Below are positions 1 to 7,384 of a DNA stretch of 19,939 nt, one piece after another (the first letter of the stretch is position 1; the number at the start of each line of letters is the position of its first letter). This DNA comes from CAZJRB01 sp964547995. GTDB lineage: Bacteria > Planctomycetota > Planctomycetia > Pirellulales > Thermoguttaceae. Made by a program: the position numbers and the translations under genes. The DNA lies in contig CAZJRB010000129.1 in NCBI GenBank assembly GCA_964547995.1, forward strand, positions 1 through 19,939, given 5' to 3'. The notes under the pieces were generated by a model. It had not been told where the DNA came from and made no database searches. It was given only the letters and a program-made list of their open reading frames with translations.

Positions 1-19
1 CGGTCGAACCTCTTTGGGT

Positions 20-38
20 CCACGGCCGTAGGCCGTGG
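20..38. repeat. Solitary REP-like hairpin
   Basis: CCACGGCC and GGCCGTGG form a perfect 8-bp stem around the 3-nt loop GTA, followed by a short T run on the + strand. Stem size and loop size match the other REP-like hairpins in this window. A partner copy may lie outside the left edge. It could also act as a terminator of an unseen upstream gene, because TTTT follows the stem. Confidence 0.6.
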
Positions 39-68
39 TTTTACGAGATAATAAGCAGTCTATCCGAT

Positions 69-160
69 AGCCGGCGCGCAACGCGTGGCGGAAAAGCTGA
101 GCAAAACTGCCCGGGTAGGAGGCCGTTTTGAGGCTCTCCGCCACGCGTTGCGTGGCGGCT
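69..160. repeat. Paired REP-like element (inverted arms 69-92 and 137-160)
   Basis: Two 24-nt arms lie in inverted orientation and differ at only two positions. Each arm carries AG, then a GC-rich stem with a 3-nt loop; the right arm folds as CCGCCACGC, loop GTT, GCGTGGCGG (9 bp). In the left arm the 5' half of the stem has drifted (CCGGCGCGC). The 44-nt centre contains further complementary stretches (GAGCAAAAC against GTTTTGAGGCTC). This looks like a non-autonomous REP pair. No transposase is nearby. Confidence 0.7.
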
Positions 161-432
161 GCGCAACATGATATTGGAACCACAAGAAGTCCGGCGGCAA
201 ACCCTTCTAAGGTAGGGTGACGTCGTTCCCGTGTAGGATTTCCATCCGAAGCCCCCCCGAAACCCTGGTTAGCCGATTTGGCCGTGGTTACAATGAGGTA
301 AGAGTGGAGAGCAACGGGCGGTTTCCTACCAGGTGTGCGGTTTGTTTCTCTCCGAACGCCACAAAACCGGCCCCGTCAGTCGACCGCACCGATAGACATC
401 CCGAAAACGCGCCACCCATCACGACGAAGGCG

Positions 433-440
433 AAGGAGGT
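433..440 (+). promoter_or_regulatory. Strong Shine-Dalgarno that decides the DoxX start
   Basis: AAGGAGGT is a full match to the anti-Shine-Dalgarno core. Five bases after its GGAGG core comes an in-frame CTG at 445. The first in-frame ATG, at 472, is about 31 bases past the site, too far to be served by it. No ATG, GTG or TTG occurs in frame at normal spacing. Confidence 0.6.
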
Positions 441-444
441 TCCC

Positions 445-2052
445 CTGAAAATCAGAACGGTTCAAATCGGCATGTGTACCGTGGTGCTGTTGGTGGTTCT
501 GCGGTTGAGCCTCGGTTGTCATTTTTTCTACGAGGGAGTGTGGAAGATCAAGCACGCCGACGAGTTTTCGGCCGAGCCTTTCCTGACCCAGGCAAAGGGC
601 CCAGCGGCGCCGCTGTTCCACGCGATGGTTCCTGACCTGGACGGGCGCAAGCGGCTCGCGATCGAGAGAACGCCGACCGCCGAGGCGGTCTCGGAAAACT
701 GGCGAAAAGCCCACACCAAACACAGGGAATGGTTCGAGAAGGAACTCCTCAGGAAAGTAGGCGAGGAAAAAAACGACGTAGAGGCACTCGAAAAAGATAT
801 AAAGAAACTCACCGATGCCGCGACCCCGTCGGAAAACGAATTGAAGACGCTGAGGGAACAACTCCACAAGGAGATGAAGGAACTGGAGGCGGCCCGGAAG
901 AGGTTGGATGATCGGCTCGCTGCCTTCGACCGGGCAACCCTGCAACACCTCTGGGCAGCGGAAGACAAGCTCGAAAACCACCTCGCCCGGGAAGGGGAAG
1001 CCATCCTTGCGTACTTCGACAAGTACACGAAAAAGGAGGACCGCCCGATCGACGATCAGACCAAGGGCTGGATCGCCGAGATCGGCAAGATCGAGAAAGA
1101 ATGTCACGACTTGTTCTCGAAGGCCGCCAAAGAGAGCACCAAAAAGGCCCCGGATGTCAAACAGAGGGTCCCTGAAAGCAAGCACGGCGAAGAGGTTGCC
1201 AAAATCATCCCGCTGAGGCTCCGCATCAAGGGCTCGGACTATCTCGCCGACTGGTCCGATCTGAAGGCCAAGATCGTCAAGAAAAAATATGGGCTCACTG
1301 AGGATCAGGAGTACGAGTTGGAGAAGACTTACCGCCGCTACAAGGATGCGCTGAAGAAGTACCTCGCCGACAATCAAGAAGACATTAAAGCCTACTTCGG
1401 CAGTCTGGATCGCCTTCAGGACCGAAAGGACGCCGGAACCAATTGGGCGGACCACGAAAAAGAGCGGACCTGGAACGAGCAACAGAAACTCCGCGCAGAA
1501 GCCGCCGGTTGGATCGGTGAGTTGGAGAAGATGGACGAAAACTTCCGAACCGCCGCCTGGCACATCCTCGACGAAGACCAGCAGAAACTGGGTGAGATAC
1601 CGCAAAAGTTCACCTTCAGCGACTTCGTCGACTTCGCGGTCACCTGGGGCCTGACGGCGATTGGATTCTGCCTGTTGTTGGGGCTGTTCACGCGCCCGGC
1701 CGCGTTGGGTGGTGCGGCCTTCATGTTCTTTGTATTGCTGACCCAACCCCCCTGGCCGACGATTTACCCGCCTGCCCCAGGTGTGGTGGGGCATGCCCTG
1801 GGCGTCGACAGGAACTTCATCGAGTTGATCGCCCTACTGGTGATCGCCTCGTGTGCGGCCGGGCGATGGGCCGGGCTGGATTACTTCGTCGAACACTACG
1901 CCATCAAGTGGTGCAAGAGTTGCCCCTGTATGAAGTGCCTCTGCAAGACCGACGAGAGCGCCCGAGCAGCCGACGCCGGGCCCGAAGAAGAGAAGCCGGA
2001 AAAGGATCCGGAAAAAGAAGGGAACCCCAAGACCGAAAAGGAGGGGGACTGA
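445..2052 (+). CDS. DoxX-like membrane protein with large coiled-coil loop and Cys-rich tail
   Basis: About 535 residues if started at CTG 445; ATG 472 is the fallback, giving 526 residues. The N-terminus has Lys and Arg, then a hydrophobic helix (about 10-28) ending in HFFYEGVWK, as in the first helix of DoxX-type proteins. A very charged, Lys/Glu-rich, coiled-coil-like region follows (about 70-380). Three more helices lie near 392-414, 418-433 and 458-475. This is the usual four-helix DoxX arrangement with an oversized loop between helices 1 and 2, predicted to be outside the cytoplasm. The tail has five cysteines within residues 490-500 (CKSCPCMKCLC) and an acidic/Lys end. Its stop sits 2 nt before the next gene's ATG, so the two are probably co-translated. 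DoxX members are linked to redox processes, but the function here is unknown. Confidence 0.75.
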   Translation: MKIRTVQIGMCTVVLLVVLRLSLGCHFFYEGVWKIKHADEFSAEPFLTQAKGPAAPLFHAMVPDLDGRKRLAIERTPTAEAVSENWRKAHTKHREWFEKELLRKVGEEKNDVEALEKDIKKLTDAATPSENELKTLREQLHKEMKELEAARKRLDDRLAAFDRATLQHLWAAEDKLENHLAREGEAILAYFDKYTKKEDRPIDDQTKGWIAEIGKIEKECHDLFSKAAKESTKKAPDVKQRVPESKHGEEVAKIIPLRLRIKGSDYLADWSDLKAKIVKKKYGLTEDQEYELEKTYRRYKDALKKYLADNQEDIKAYFGSLDRLQDRKDAGTNWADHEKERTWNEQQKLRAEAAGWIGELEKMDENFRTAAWHILDEDQQKLGEIPQKFTFSDFVDFAVTWGLTAIGFCLLLGLFTRPAALGGAAFMFFVLLTQPPWPTIYPPAPGVVGHALGVDRNFIELIALLVIASCAAGRWAGLDYFVEHYAIKWCKSCPCMKCLCKTDESARAADAGPEEEKPEKDPEKEGNPKTEKEGD

Positions 2053-2054
2053 AT

Positions 2055-3824
2055 ATGAACCTGACTCCCGAAGAAAGACAAGCCGGCAAAGAGAACTTCG
2101 ACGTCAACCGCCGCGACTTCCTCAAACACGGGGCCATGGCCGGCGCCGTCGGCGCGGTCGGGCTCGGGGCCTTCTACTTCGGATACGAAGCCTCGCTGGC
2201 CAACCCGGTCCGCGTCGGCGTGATCGGAACCGGTGACGAAGGGAGCGTGCTGATCGGGGCCATCAATCCCAACTTCATCGACGTGCGGTCGATCGCCGAC
2301 ATCCGTCCGTACAACGAGTACCGGGCGTTCCACGGCGACGTCTCCAGCCCGGCGGCCGAAAAGGCCCGCCCCGGCCTGTTGAAGAAGTACGGGTGGAGCA
2401 CCGAACACGCGGCCCGCAAGCACGTCGAGGTCTACGGCCCCTGGCAGGAATTGATCGCCAATGCGAAGGCCGACCATATCGAGGCGGTGATCATCGCCCT
2501 GCCCTTGCACCTGCACGCCCAGGCGGCGATCGTGGCCATGCGCCACGGCCTGCACGTCTTGACCGAAAAGCTGATGGGCCACAGCGTAACCCAGTGCAAG
2601 GAGATGGCCCGCGTGGCCAAAGAGACGGGCAAACACCTCGCCACCGGACACCAGCGGCACTACAACATCCTGTACGAAGAGGCCGTCGACCAGATCAAGC
2701 GCGGCCTGCTGGGCGATCTGCACTACATCCGTGCCCAATGGCACCGCGGCAACATGCCCGGCAGCGATAGCTGGCAGCAGCCGATGCCCTACGACGCCAA
2801 ACCGACCGACAAACTGGCAAAGAACCTCGGGAAGAAGCTCCGATCCTGGAAAGACAAGCTAAACACTGTTTCCGGGCCCGAGATCGAAGCCTGGGCCAAA
2901 AAGGTCCGGCAGCTCGAAGCGCAGATCGCCGACGAGGTCCTTGCCGCGAAGGACAAGAGCGGCAAGACGCTGGCCGAAAAGTATCAATACGAGCACGAGA
3001 AGCTCAACACGCCCGACGGCAAGGGCTACGACCGCCCGGCTGTCGAAGAACTGATCCGCTGGCGCCTGTGGGACCGGACCGGCGGCGGATTGATGGCCGA
3101 GCTGGGAAGCCACCAGCTCGATGCGGCCAGCATCTTCATCAATGCCATCCCCGACCCCGACAGACGGGACGAAGAGAAGAAGCATCCGCTGAGCGTGGTG
3201 GCCGCGGGAGACCGCCCGGTCTTCCCGGTCGACCGCGACGTGAACGATCACGTCTACTGCCTTTTCGAGTTCCCGGCCCCGGGCAAGAAACCCGGCACGG
3301 GCTACGACCCCAAGGACCCATTGCGAAGCCGCAAGAAGATCGGGGTGCAATACGCCTCGATCAACGGCAACGGCTTCGGCGGCTACGGCGAGATCGTCTT
3401 CGGCACCAAGGGGACCTTGCTGCTGGAGCGCGAGCAGGAAGCGATCCTGCTGCTGGACAAATCGAAGAGCAAAGTGGCCGTCGACCGCGCGGTGCTCGAC
3501 ACCCAGGCGAGCGGGCCCGCGCAAGAGGCGGTCGCTGGGGCCGTCCGCGAGGTCAGCCGCGGATACACCGAGGAGGAAGAGCACTGGGCATGGTGTATCC
3601 GCAACCCGTCGCCCGAAAATCGGCCGCGGTGCCACCCGAAGGTCGCGCTGGGCGACGCGGTCATCGCCTTGACCACCAACATGGCCGCCCAAAAGGGCCT
3701 CCGAGTCGAGTTCAAGGAGGATTGGTTTGATCCCGAAAGCGACGCAACGCCCGAAAAGGACGTGCTCGGCCTGAAGGACGCCAAGCCGAACATCAACCGC
3801 CAGGAGTACAAGAAACTCACCTAG
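2055..3824 (+). CDS. Gfo/Idh/MocA family oxidoreductase, Tat-exported
   Basis: A protein of 589 residues, predicted NAD(P)-dependent oxidoreductase acting on a sugar or related substrate. The N-terminus carries a twin-arginine signal: RR at 19-20 in NRRDFLK, then a hydrophobic Ala/Gly-rich core (about 26-42), so export already folded with cofactor is likely. The dinucleotide-binding loop GVIGTGDEGS is at 55-64. The family's EKP motif appears as EKLMGHS (E171, K172), with the key lysine kept and the proline changed. The protein is longer than usual for the family (about 350-450) because of a charged, helical insert in the middle. The chosen ATG has GAGGGGG seven bases upstream, overlapping the stop of the DoxX-like gene. 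The substrate cannot be read from sequence. It is closely related to the next gene. Confidence 0.88.
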   Translation: MNLTPEERQAGKENFDVNRRDFLKHGAMAGAVGAVGLGAFYFGYEASLANPVRVGVIGTGDEGSVLIGAINPNFIDVRSIADIRPYNEYRAFHGDVSSPAAEKARPGLLKKYGWSTEHAARKHVEVYGPWQELIANAKADHIEAVIIALPLHLHAQAAIVAMRHGLHVLTEKLMGHSVTQCKEMARVAKETGKHLATGHQRHYNILYEEAVDQIKRGLLGDLHYIRAQWHRGNMPGSDSWQQPMPYDAKPTDKLAKNLGKKLRSWKDKLNTVSGPEIEAWAKKVRQLEAQIADEVLAAKDKSGKTLAEKYQYEHEKLNTPDGKGYDRPAVEELIRWRLWDRTGGGLMAELGSHQLDAASIFINAIPDPDRRDEEKKHPLSVVAAGDRPVFPVDRDVNDHVYCLFEFPAPGKKPGTGYDPKDPLRSRKKIGVQYASINGNGFGGYGEIVFGTKGTLLLEREQEAILLLDKSKSKVAVDRAVLDTQASGPAQEAVAGAVREVSRGYTEEEEHWAWCIRNPSPENRPRCHPKVALGDAVIALTTNMAAQKGLRVEFKEDWFDPESDATPEKDVLGLKDAKPNINRQEYKKLT

Positions 3825-3866
3825 CACCGTATGACAATTGAGATTGTGGGTGTCCGGCATCTCGGT

Positions 3867-3953
3867 CATAAAGCCGCGACCGGTGGTCGCGCCGAACACG
3901 GGTTGCGGCGATTTCCGGCAGTGCTTGGCGCGACCACCGGTCGCGGCTTTATG
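3867..3953. repeat. Paired REP-like element, type AAAGCCGCGACC (full copy)
   Basis: Two 27-nt arms (3867-3893 and 3927-3953) are perfect inverted repeats separated by 33 nt. Each arm also folds on itself (GCGACC, loop GGT, GGTCGC), with AAAG at the foot and one mismatch low in the stem. It lies between the two Gfo/Idh genes, where it could weaken read-through or stabilise the upstream mRNA. Further copies are at 7309-7335 and 8483-8566. Confidence 0.85.
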
Positions 3954-4004
3954 GCGCCTCGATCGACAAAGCAAGAAATGCATTCCATTTGGAGATAAAA
4001 GAGC

Positions 4005-5798
4005 ATGAATCTAACTTCCGAAAACAAAGCCATCGGCAAGGAGAATTTCTACGCCGCGATTGGCAGCGACGTGAAGCCCAAGAAAGACGGGGTGGAAATG
4101 CCGGGCCGGCGAGATGTCCTCAAGGAGCGGATCGAGCAAGGCCACCTGGCCGGCGGCACCCCCGGCTGGGCCTACTTCGGCTACGAGTCGTCCGTCACTT
4201 CGCCCCTTCGCGTCGGCGTGATCGGGACCGGTGACGAGGGAAGCGTGCTGATCGGCGCGATCAACCCCGACTTCATCGAGGTCAAGTCGATCGCCGATAT
4301 CCGCCCCTACAACCAGTACCGCGCGTTCCACGGCGACTGGTACAGCCCGGCGGCCCTGGCGGTCCGGCCGGGGTTGATGAAAATATATGAACGTGACTGG
4401 AAAACGGAGAACGCAGCCCGCAAGAACGTCAAAGTCTACGGCCCGTATCAGGAATTGATCGCCAACGCCAAGGACGACGACGTCGAGGCGGTGATCATCG
4501 CGTTGCCGCTTCACCTGCACGCCGCGGCCGCCATCGCGGCCATGAAGGCCGGGCTGCACGTGTTGACCGAAAAGCTGATGGGCCACAGCGTCTGCGAGTG
4601 CAAGGAAATGGCACGCGTCGCGAAAGAAACCAACAAACACCTGGCGACCGGGCATCAACGACATTACAACATCCTCTACGACAACGCCGTCGATCTGATC
4701 AAACGGGGAATTCTGGGCGATCTGCACTACATCCGCGCCCAGTGGCACCGGAGAAACATGCCCGACAGAGACAGTTGGAAGCAGCCCATGCCCGAGGCCG
4801 TCAAACCCAAGGACTCGCTGGCCGGGAGGCTGGAGAGGGAGTTGAAAAGCTGGGAAGGAAAACTCAAGGATGCGAAGGACCCCCGGGACATCGAGCTGTG
4901 GACCAACAGAGTGGCCCAGAAGAAGGCCCAGATCGCTGATGAAATCCTGGGGAGCAAAGCCAGGGAGTTTGGCTACAAGGACGCGGTCATCGACGGGGTT
5001 TACAACCGCCCGGCCGTCGAGGAGCTGATCCGCTGGCGGCTGTGGGACCGCACCGGCGGCGGGCTGATGGCCGAGTTGGGAAGCCACCAGCTCGACGCGG
5101 CCAGCATCTTCGTCGCGGCGGTACACGGCGGCGAAAAGCAGTATCCCTTGAGCGTCGGCGCCGCGGCCAACCGGCCCATCTTTCCCGCCGACCGCGACGT
5201 GGACGACCATGTGTTCTGCGTGTTCGAGTTCCCCGCACCCGACTACGATCCGAAAGATCCGAACGAGGCCCTCAAAAGGATCGGCGTGCAGTACGCCTCG
5301 ATCAACGGCAACGACTACGGCGGCTACGGCGAAACGGTCTTCGGCACAAAAGGAACGTTGCTGCTGGAACGCGAGAAGGATGTGATGCTTTGGCAGACGT
5401 CCCAGGTCGGCAGCAAGATCAAGGTGGTCGAAAAGACCGACAAGGACACGAAGGAGAAGTACCCCGAGATCGAGGTCAACGATGCGGGTGATCCCGAGTC
5501 GGTTGCCTACGGCAAGATGGCGACCAAGGACGCCGGCCGCGGATACCGGCAGGAGATCGAGCATTGGGCCTGGTGCGTCCGCAAGAATCCCGACAACTCC
5601 GATCCGAACATGCACCCGAAATGCGACCCCAAGGTGGCCCTCGGCGACGCGGTGATCGCGCTGTCCACGAACATGGCCGCCCACAAGGGCCTCCGGGTCG
5701 AGTTCAAGCCGCAGTGGTTCGATCCCGACGACGACGCCACCCCGGAGCGGGACATCTTGGGCGAAAAGGTCAAGCCGGACGTCTCGAAATACGCGTAA
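4005..5798 (+). CDS. Gfo/Idh/MocA family oxidoreductase, second paralogue with eroded Tat signal
   Basis: A protein of 597 residues, clearly paralogous to the preceding oxidoreductase over its whole length: shared MNLT...GKENF start, shared GVIGTGDEGS loop (71-80), the same EKLMGHS motif, and the same GGGLMAELGSHQLDAASIF block. The ATG is preceded by GGAG ten bases upstream. The N-terminus is odd. GRRDVLK (RR at 35-36) remains, but the following core, KERIEQGHLAGGTPGW, is charged and not hydrophobic, so Tat export is doubtful. Reading the other two frames does not restore a hydrophobic core, so this is divergence and not a simple frameshift. The protein may be cytoplasmic or partner-exported. 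The gene is separated from the first copy by a 180-nt gap with a REP pair, and a strong hairpin follows its stop. Confidence 0.87.
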   Translation: MNLTSENKAIGKENFYAAIGSDVKPKKDGVEMPGRRDVLKERIEQGHLAGGTPGWAYFGYESSVTSPLRVGVIGTGDEGSVLIGAINPDFIEVKSIADIRPYNQYRAFHGDWYSPAALAVRPGLMKIYERDWKTENAARKNVKVYGPYQELIANAKDDDVEAVIIALPLHLHAAAAIAAMKAGLHVLTEKLMGHSVCECKEMARVAKETNKHLATGHQRHYNILYDNAVDLIKRGILGDLHYIRAQWHRRNMPDRDSWKQPMPEAVKPKDSLAGRLERELKSWEGKLKDAKDPRDIELWTNRVAQKKAQIADEILGSKAREFGYKDAVIDGVYNRPAVEELIRWRLWDRTGGGLMAELGSHQLDAASIFVAAVHGGEKQYPLSVGAAANRPIFPADRDVDDHVFCVFEFPAPDYDPKDPNEALKRIGVQYASINGNDYGGYGETVFGTKGTLLLEREKDVMLWQTSQVGSKIKVVEKTDKDTKEKYPEIEVNDAGDPESVAYGKMATKDAGRGYRQEIEHWAWCVRKNPDNSDPNMHPKCDPKVALGDAVIALSTNMAAHKGLRVEFKPQWFDPDDDATPERDILGEKVKPDVSKYA

Positions 5799-5811
5799 CC
5801 ATGGCGCAAAC

Positions 5812-5840
5812 CAGCCCGGCTGCTGAGAGCAGCCGGGCTG
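5812..5840 (+). terminator. Hairpin after the oxidoreductase genes, probable terminator
   Basis: CAGCCCGGCTGCT and AGCAGCCGGGCTG form a perfect 13-bp stem around GAG, starting 13 bases after the stop codon. There is no proper U-run afterwards (ATTCAAAT), so it may be an imperfect intrinsic terminator or a 3'-end-stabilising hairpin. Confidence 0.6.
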
Positions 5841-5907
5841 ATTCAAATACTGATTCGAATACGCCTGATCGGGGCGGTTGCACAAGAGGCGTCTCTTCGG
5901 TATTCTA

Positions 5908-5939
5908 TGTGGCGAGTGAAATCTGTGTGGTGAGTGAAA
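5908..5939. repeat. Two-copy short direct repeat, period 18
   Basis: TGTGGCGAGTGAAA (5908-5921) recurs as TGTGGTGAGTGAAA (5926-5939) with one change. It directly abuts the inverted-repeat element at 5941-6005 and may be a by-product of that element's insertion. No function is visible. Confidence 0.5.
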
Positions 5940-5940
5940 A

Positions 5941-6005
5941 AGGAGGGGGCACCTGCCCCCGACCCATCACGAAAAAGCCTAGTGCGGGGGCAGGTGCCCC
6001 CTCCT
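5941..6005. repeat. Paired REP-like element with GGAG foot
   Basis: Two perfect inverted 20-nt arms (5941-5960 and 5986-6005) are separated by 25 nt. Each arm contains GGAG followed by a short hairpin (GGGGCA, loop CC, TGCCCC). GGAG is one of the two canonical tetranucleotides seen beside REP hairpins mobilised by RAYT (TnpA-REP) transposases. The element sits 75 bases upstream of the isomerase start, so the isomerase promoter must lie inside, downstream of, or upstream through it. Confidence 0.75.
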
Positions 6006-6080
6006 ATGTTTTCAGTCGCCGCGGCGCAACCCGCTCTTGATTGTCGTGCGATCGAATCATTTCAGCGAAAGGATCTTCCC

Positions 6081-6926
6081 ATGAAAAAGTGGCCCCTTGG
6101 CGTGTTTGCCAGTATCGACGCCGGGTTGGGAGTGAATCTTCAGGTCGCCCATGAACTGGGAGTTCCGACCGTCCAGCTCCACGCCCCACAAAAACAAACG
6201 CGGACGAAAGAGCGGGCGGAGGAGTTCCTTGCCACGCTCGAGGAACTGGGCATCTGCATTACCTGCGTCTTCGGCGGGTTCGAGGGCGAGAGCTACGCCG
6301 ATATCCCGACGGTCGCCAAGACGGTCGGACTGGTGCCGCCGGAGACGCGTGCCGTGCGGACGCAGGAGATGAAAGAGATCGCCGATTTCGCCAGGCTCCT
6401 GGGTGTCGGTGCCGTGGGGTTGCACGTCGGTTTCGTGCCCGAAGAAACTTCCGACCCGATGTATCCCGAAGTGCTCGCCGTGACGCGCGAAATCTGCGAC
6501 CACTGCCGGGGAAACGATCAACGCCTACACTTGGAAACCGGCCAGGAATCGGCCGACGCGTTGCTTCGGTTTCTCGGCGACGCCGAGCGCGACAACCTGT
6601 TCGTCAACTTCGACCCGGCCAATATGATCCTCTACGGCTCCGGCGAACCGATCGAGGCGTTGAGAAAGGTAGGTGCCCACGTCCGCAGCGTTCACTGCAA
6701 GGACGCCAAATGGGCACAGAAACCCGGCGAAGAGTGGGGCGCCGAGGTCCCCTTGGGCGAAGGCGACGTCGGCATGGAAAACTTCCTCCGCACGCTCGCC
6801 GAGGCAGGCTACGACGGCCCGCTGACCATCGAGCGCGAAATCCCCCAGGAACCCGAACGCCAAAAAGAGGAAATCGGCCGGGGAATGGCACTGTTGAACG
6901 AACTGAAAGAGAAAATCGGTTCGTGA
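6081..6926 (+). CDS. Sugar phosphate isomerase/epimerase (TIM barrel, AP-endonuclease-2 family)
   Basis: A protein of 281 residues. The fold pattern is the xylose-isomerase-like TIM barrel: an early LGVFASID strand, then VQLHAP, a long loop, VGLHVGF (H115), LHLETGQE (E152), VNFDPAN (D178), VHCKDA (H205) and LTIEREI (E251). E152, D178, H205 and E251 are the expected metal-binding set of the family. There is no export signal, so the protein is cytoplasmic. The ATG at 6081 is supported by GAAAGGA about seven bases upstream; an in-frame upstream extension runs through the REP-like element and is rejected. Members of this family often accompany Gfo/Idh oxidoreductases in planctomycete sugar catabolism, but the actual substrate is unknown. 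Confidence 0.85.
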   Translation: MKKWPLGVFASIDAGLGVNLQVAHELGVPTVQLHAPQKQTRTKERAEEFLATLEELGICITCVFGGFEGESYADIPTVAKTVGLVPPETRAVRTQEMKEIADFARLLGVGAVGLHVGFVPEETSDPMYPEVLAVTREICDHCRGNDQRLHLETGQESADALLRFLGDAERDNLFVNFDPANMILYGSGEPIEALRKVGAHVRSVHCKDAKWAQKPGEEWGAEVPLGEGDVGMENFLRTLAEAGYDGPLTIEREIPQEPERQKEEIGRGMALLNELKEKIGS

Positions 6927-6947
6927 CCCGCAACAAAGGAGCCAAAT

Positions 6948-7250
6948 ATGCCGGGACTCTCCATGGAAACCGTCCATGAACTGGGGCAAGAGGAAGCCAC
7001 CAAGCGGCTGAAAGAGAAGTTCCACGTGGTACGCGAGCAACACGGCCACAAGGCGGCCGACCTCGTCGAGACGTGGGAAGGCAATGTCCTCTCGTTTGCG
7101 TTCAAAGTGATGGGGATGGCCGTCTCCGGTACGGTGACCGTGGAAGACGCGGCCGTGAAGCTCGATGCCAAGCTGCCCCTGGCCGCCATGATGTTCAAGG
7201 GCATGATCGAGAGGGAAATCCGCAAGGAATTGGGCGACGTGCTGGCGTAA
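6948..7250 (+). CDS. Polyhydroxyalkanoic acid system family protein (PHA_gran_rgn)
   Basis: A 100-residue protein beginning 21 bases after the isomerase stop, with AAAGGAG six bases before its ATG, so probably in one transcript with it. The sequence shows the family's pattern: an N-terminal helix LGQEEATKRLKEKF, central strands around WEGNVLSFAFKVMGMAVSG, then the VTVEDAAVKLDAKLPLAA block and an amphipathic end. The family was named for genes near polyhydroxyalkanoate synthesis but is widespread in bacteria lacking it, and its biochemical role is unresolved. No PHA synthase or phasin is visible here, so I would not infer PHA storage from this gene alone. Confidence 0.8.
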   Translation: MPGLSMETVHELGQEEATKRLKEKFHVVREQHGHKAADLVETWEGNVLSFAFKVMGMAVSGTVTVEDAAVKLDAKLPLAAMMFKGMIEREIRKELGDVLA

Positions 7251-7257
7251 GGTAGCA

Positions 7258-7274
7258 GGCACACTCCGTGTGCC
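7258..7274. repeat. Solitary REP-like hairpin with GTAG foot
   Basis: GGCACAC and GTGTGCC form a 7-bp stem around TCC, with GTAGCA immediately before it. It begins eight bases after the stop of the PHA-system gene. The GTAG tetranucleotide matches the canonical REP foot. It could also protect or end the upstream mRNA. Confidence 0.6.
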
Positions 7275-7308
7275 GTCCCCGGCGCAGGGTGCGAATTGTC
7301 CATCCCGC

Positions 7309-7335
7309 CATAAAGCCGCGACCGGTGGTCGCGCC
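7309..7335. repeat. Half copy of the AAAGCCGCGACC REP-like element
   Basis: These 27 nt are identical to the left arm at 3867-3893, but no matching right arm follows within the expected 25-35 nt. It lies in the gap between the convergent PHA-system gene and bioB. It is probably a decayed pair or a solitary insertion. Confidence 0.75.
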
Positions 7336-7384
7336 TACGTTGGGTGCGAAGCCGCAAGCGGCAGAAGGATAAAACCACGCCCGG

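Larger units (their letters stand above)
1..444. other. Gene-free stretch upstream of the DoxX-like gene
   Basis: No convincing coding region is seen here. The stretch holds the hairpin at 20-38 and the inverted pair at 69-160. A reading frame in phase with the DoxX-like gene opens with GTG at 217, but its first 76 codons give a low-complexity, Arg/Pro/Ser-rich peptide with no recognisable features and only a weak ribosome binding site. I treat it as non-coding leader. Confidence 0.6.

Noticed and set aside
217..444. N-terminal extension of the DoxX-like protein from GTG 217
   Set aside because: The peptide is Arg/Pro/Ser-rich without features, the upstream site is weak, and a full Shine-Dalgarno lies at 433-440.
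4110..4180. Frameshift explaining the lost Tat core in the second oxidoreductase
   Set aside because: Neither alternative frame restores a hydrophobic core, and the landmark YFGYE stays in the main frame.
4011..5885. 624-codon open frame antisense to the second oxidoreductase
   Set aside because: It mirrors the wobble pattern of a high-GC gene whose plus strand has full family motifs. The antisense peptide shows no recognisable domain.
6948..7250. Polyhydroxyalkanoate storage locus
   Set aside because: Only the small PHA-system family protein is present, without synthase, phasin, reductase or thiolase genes.
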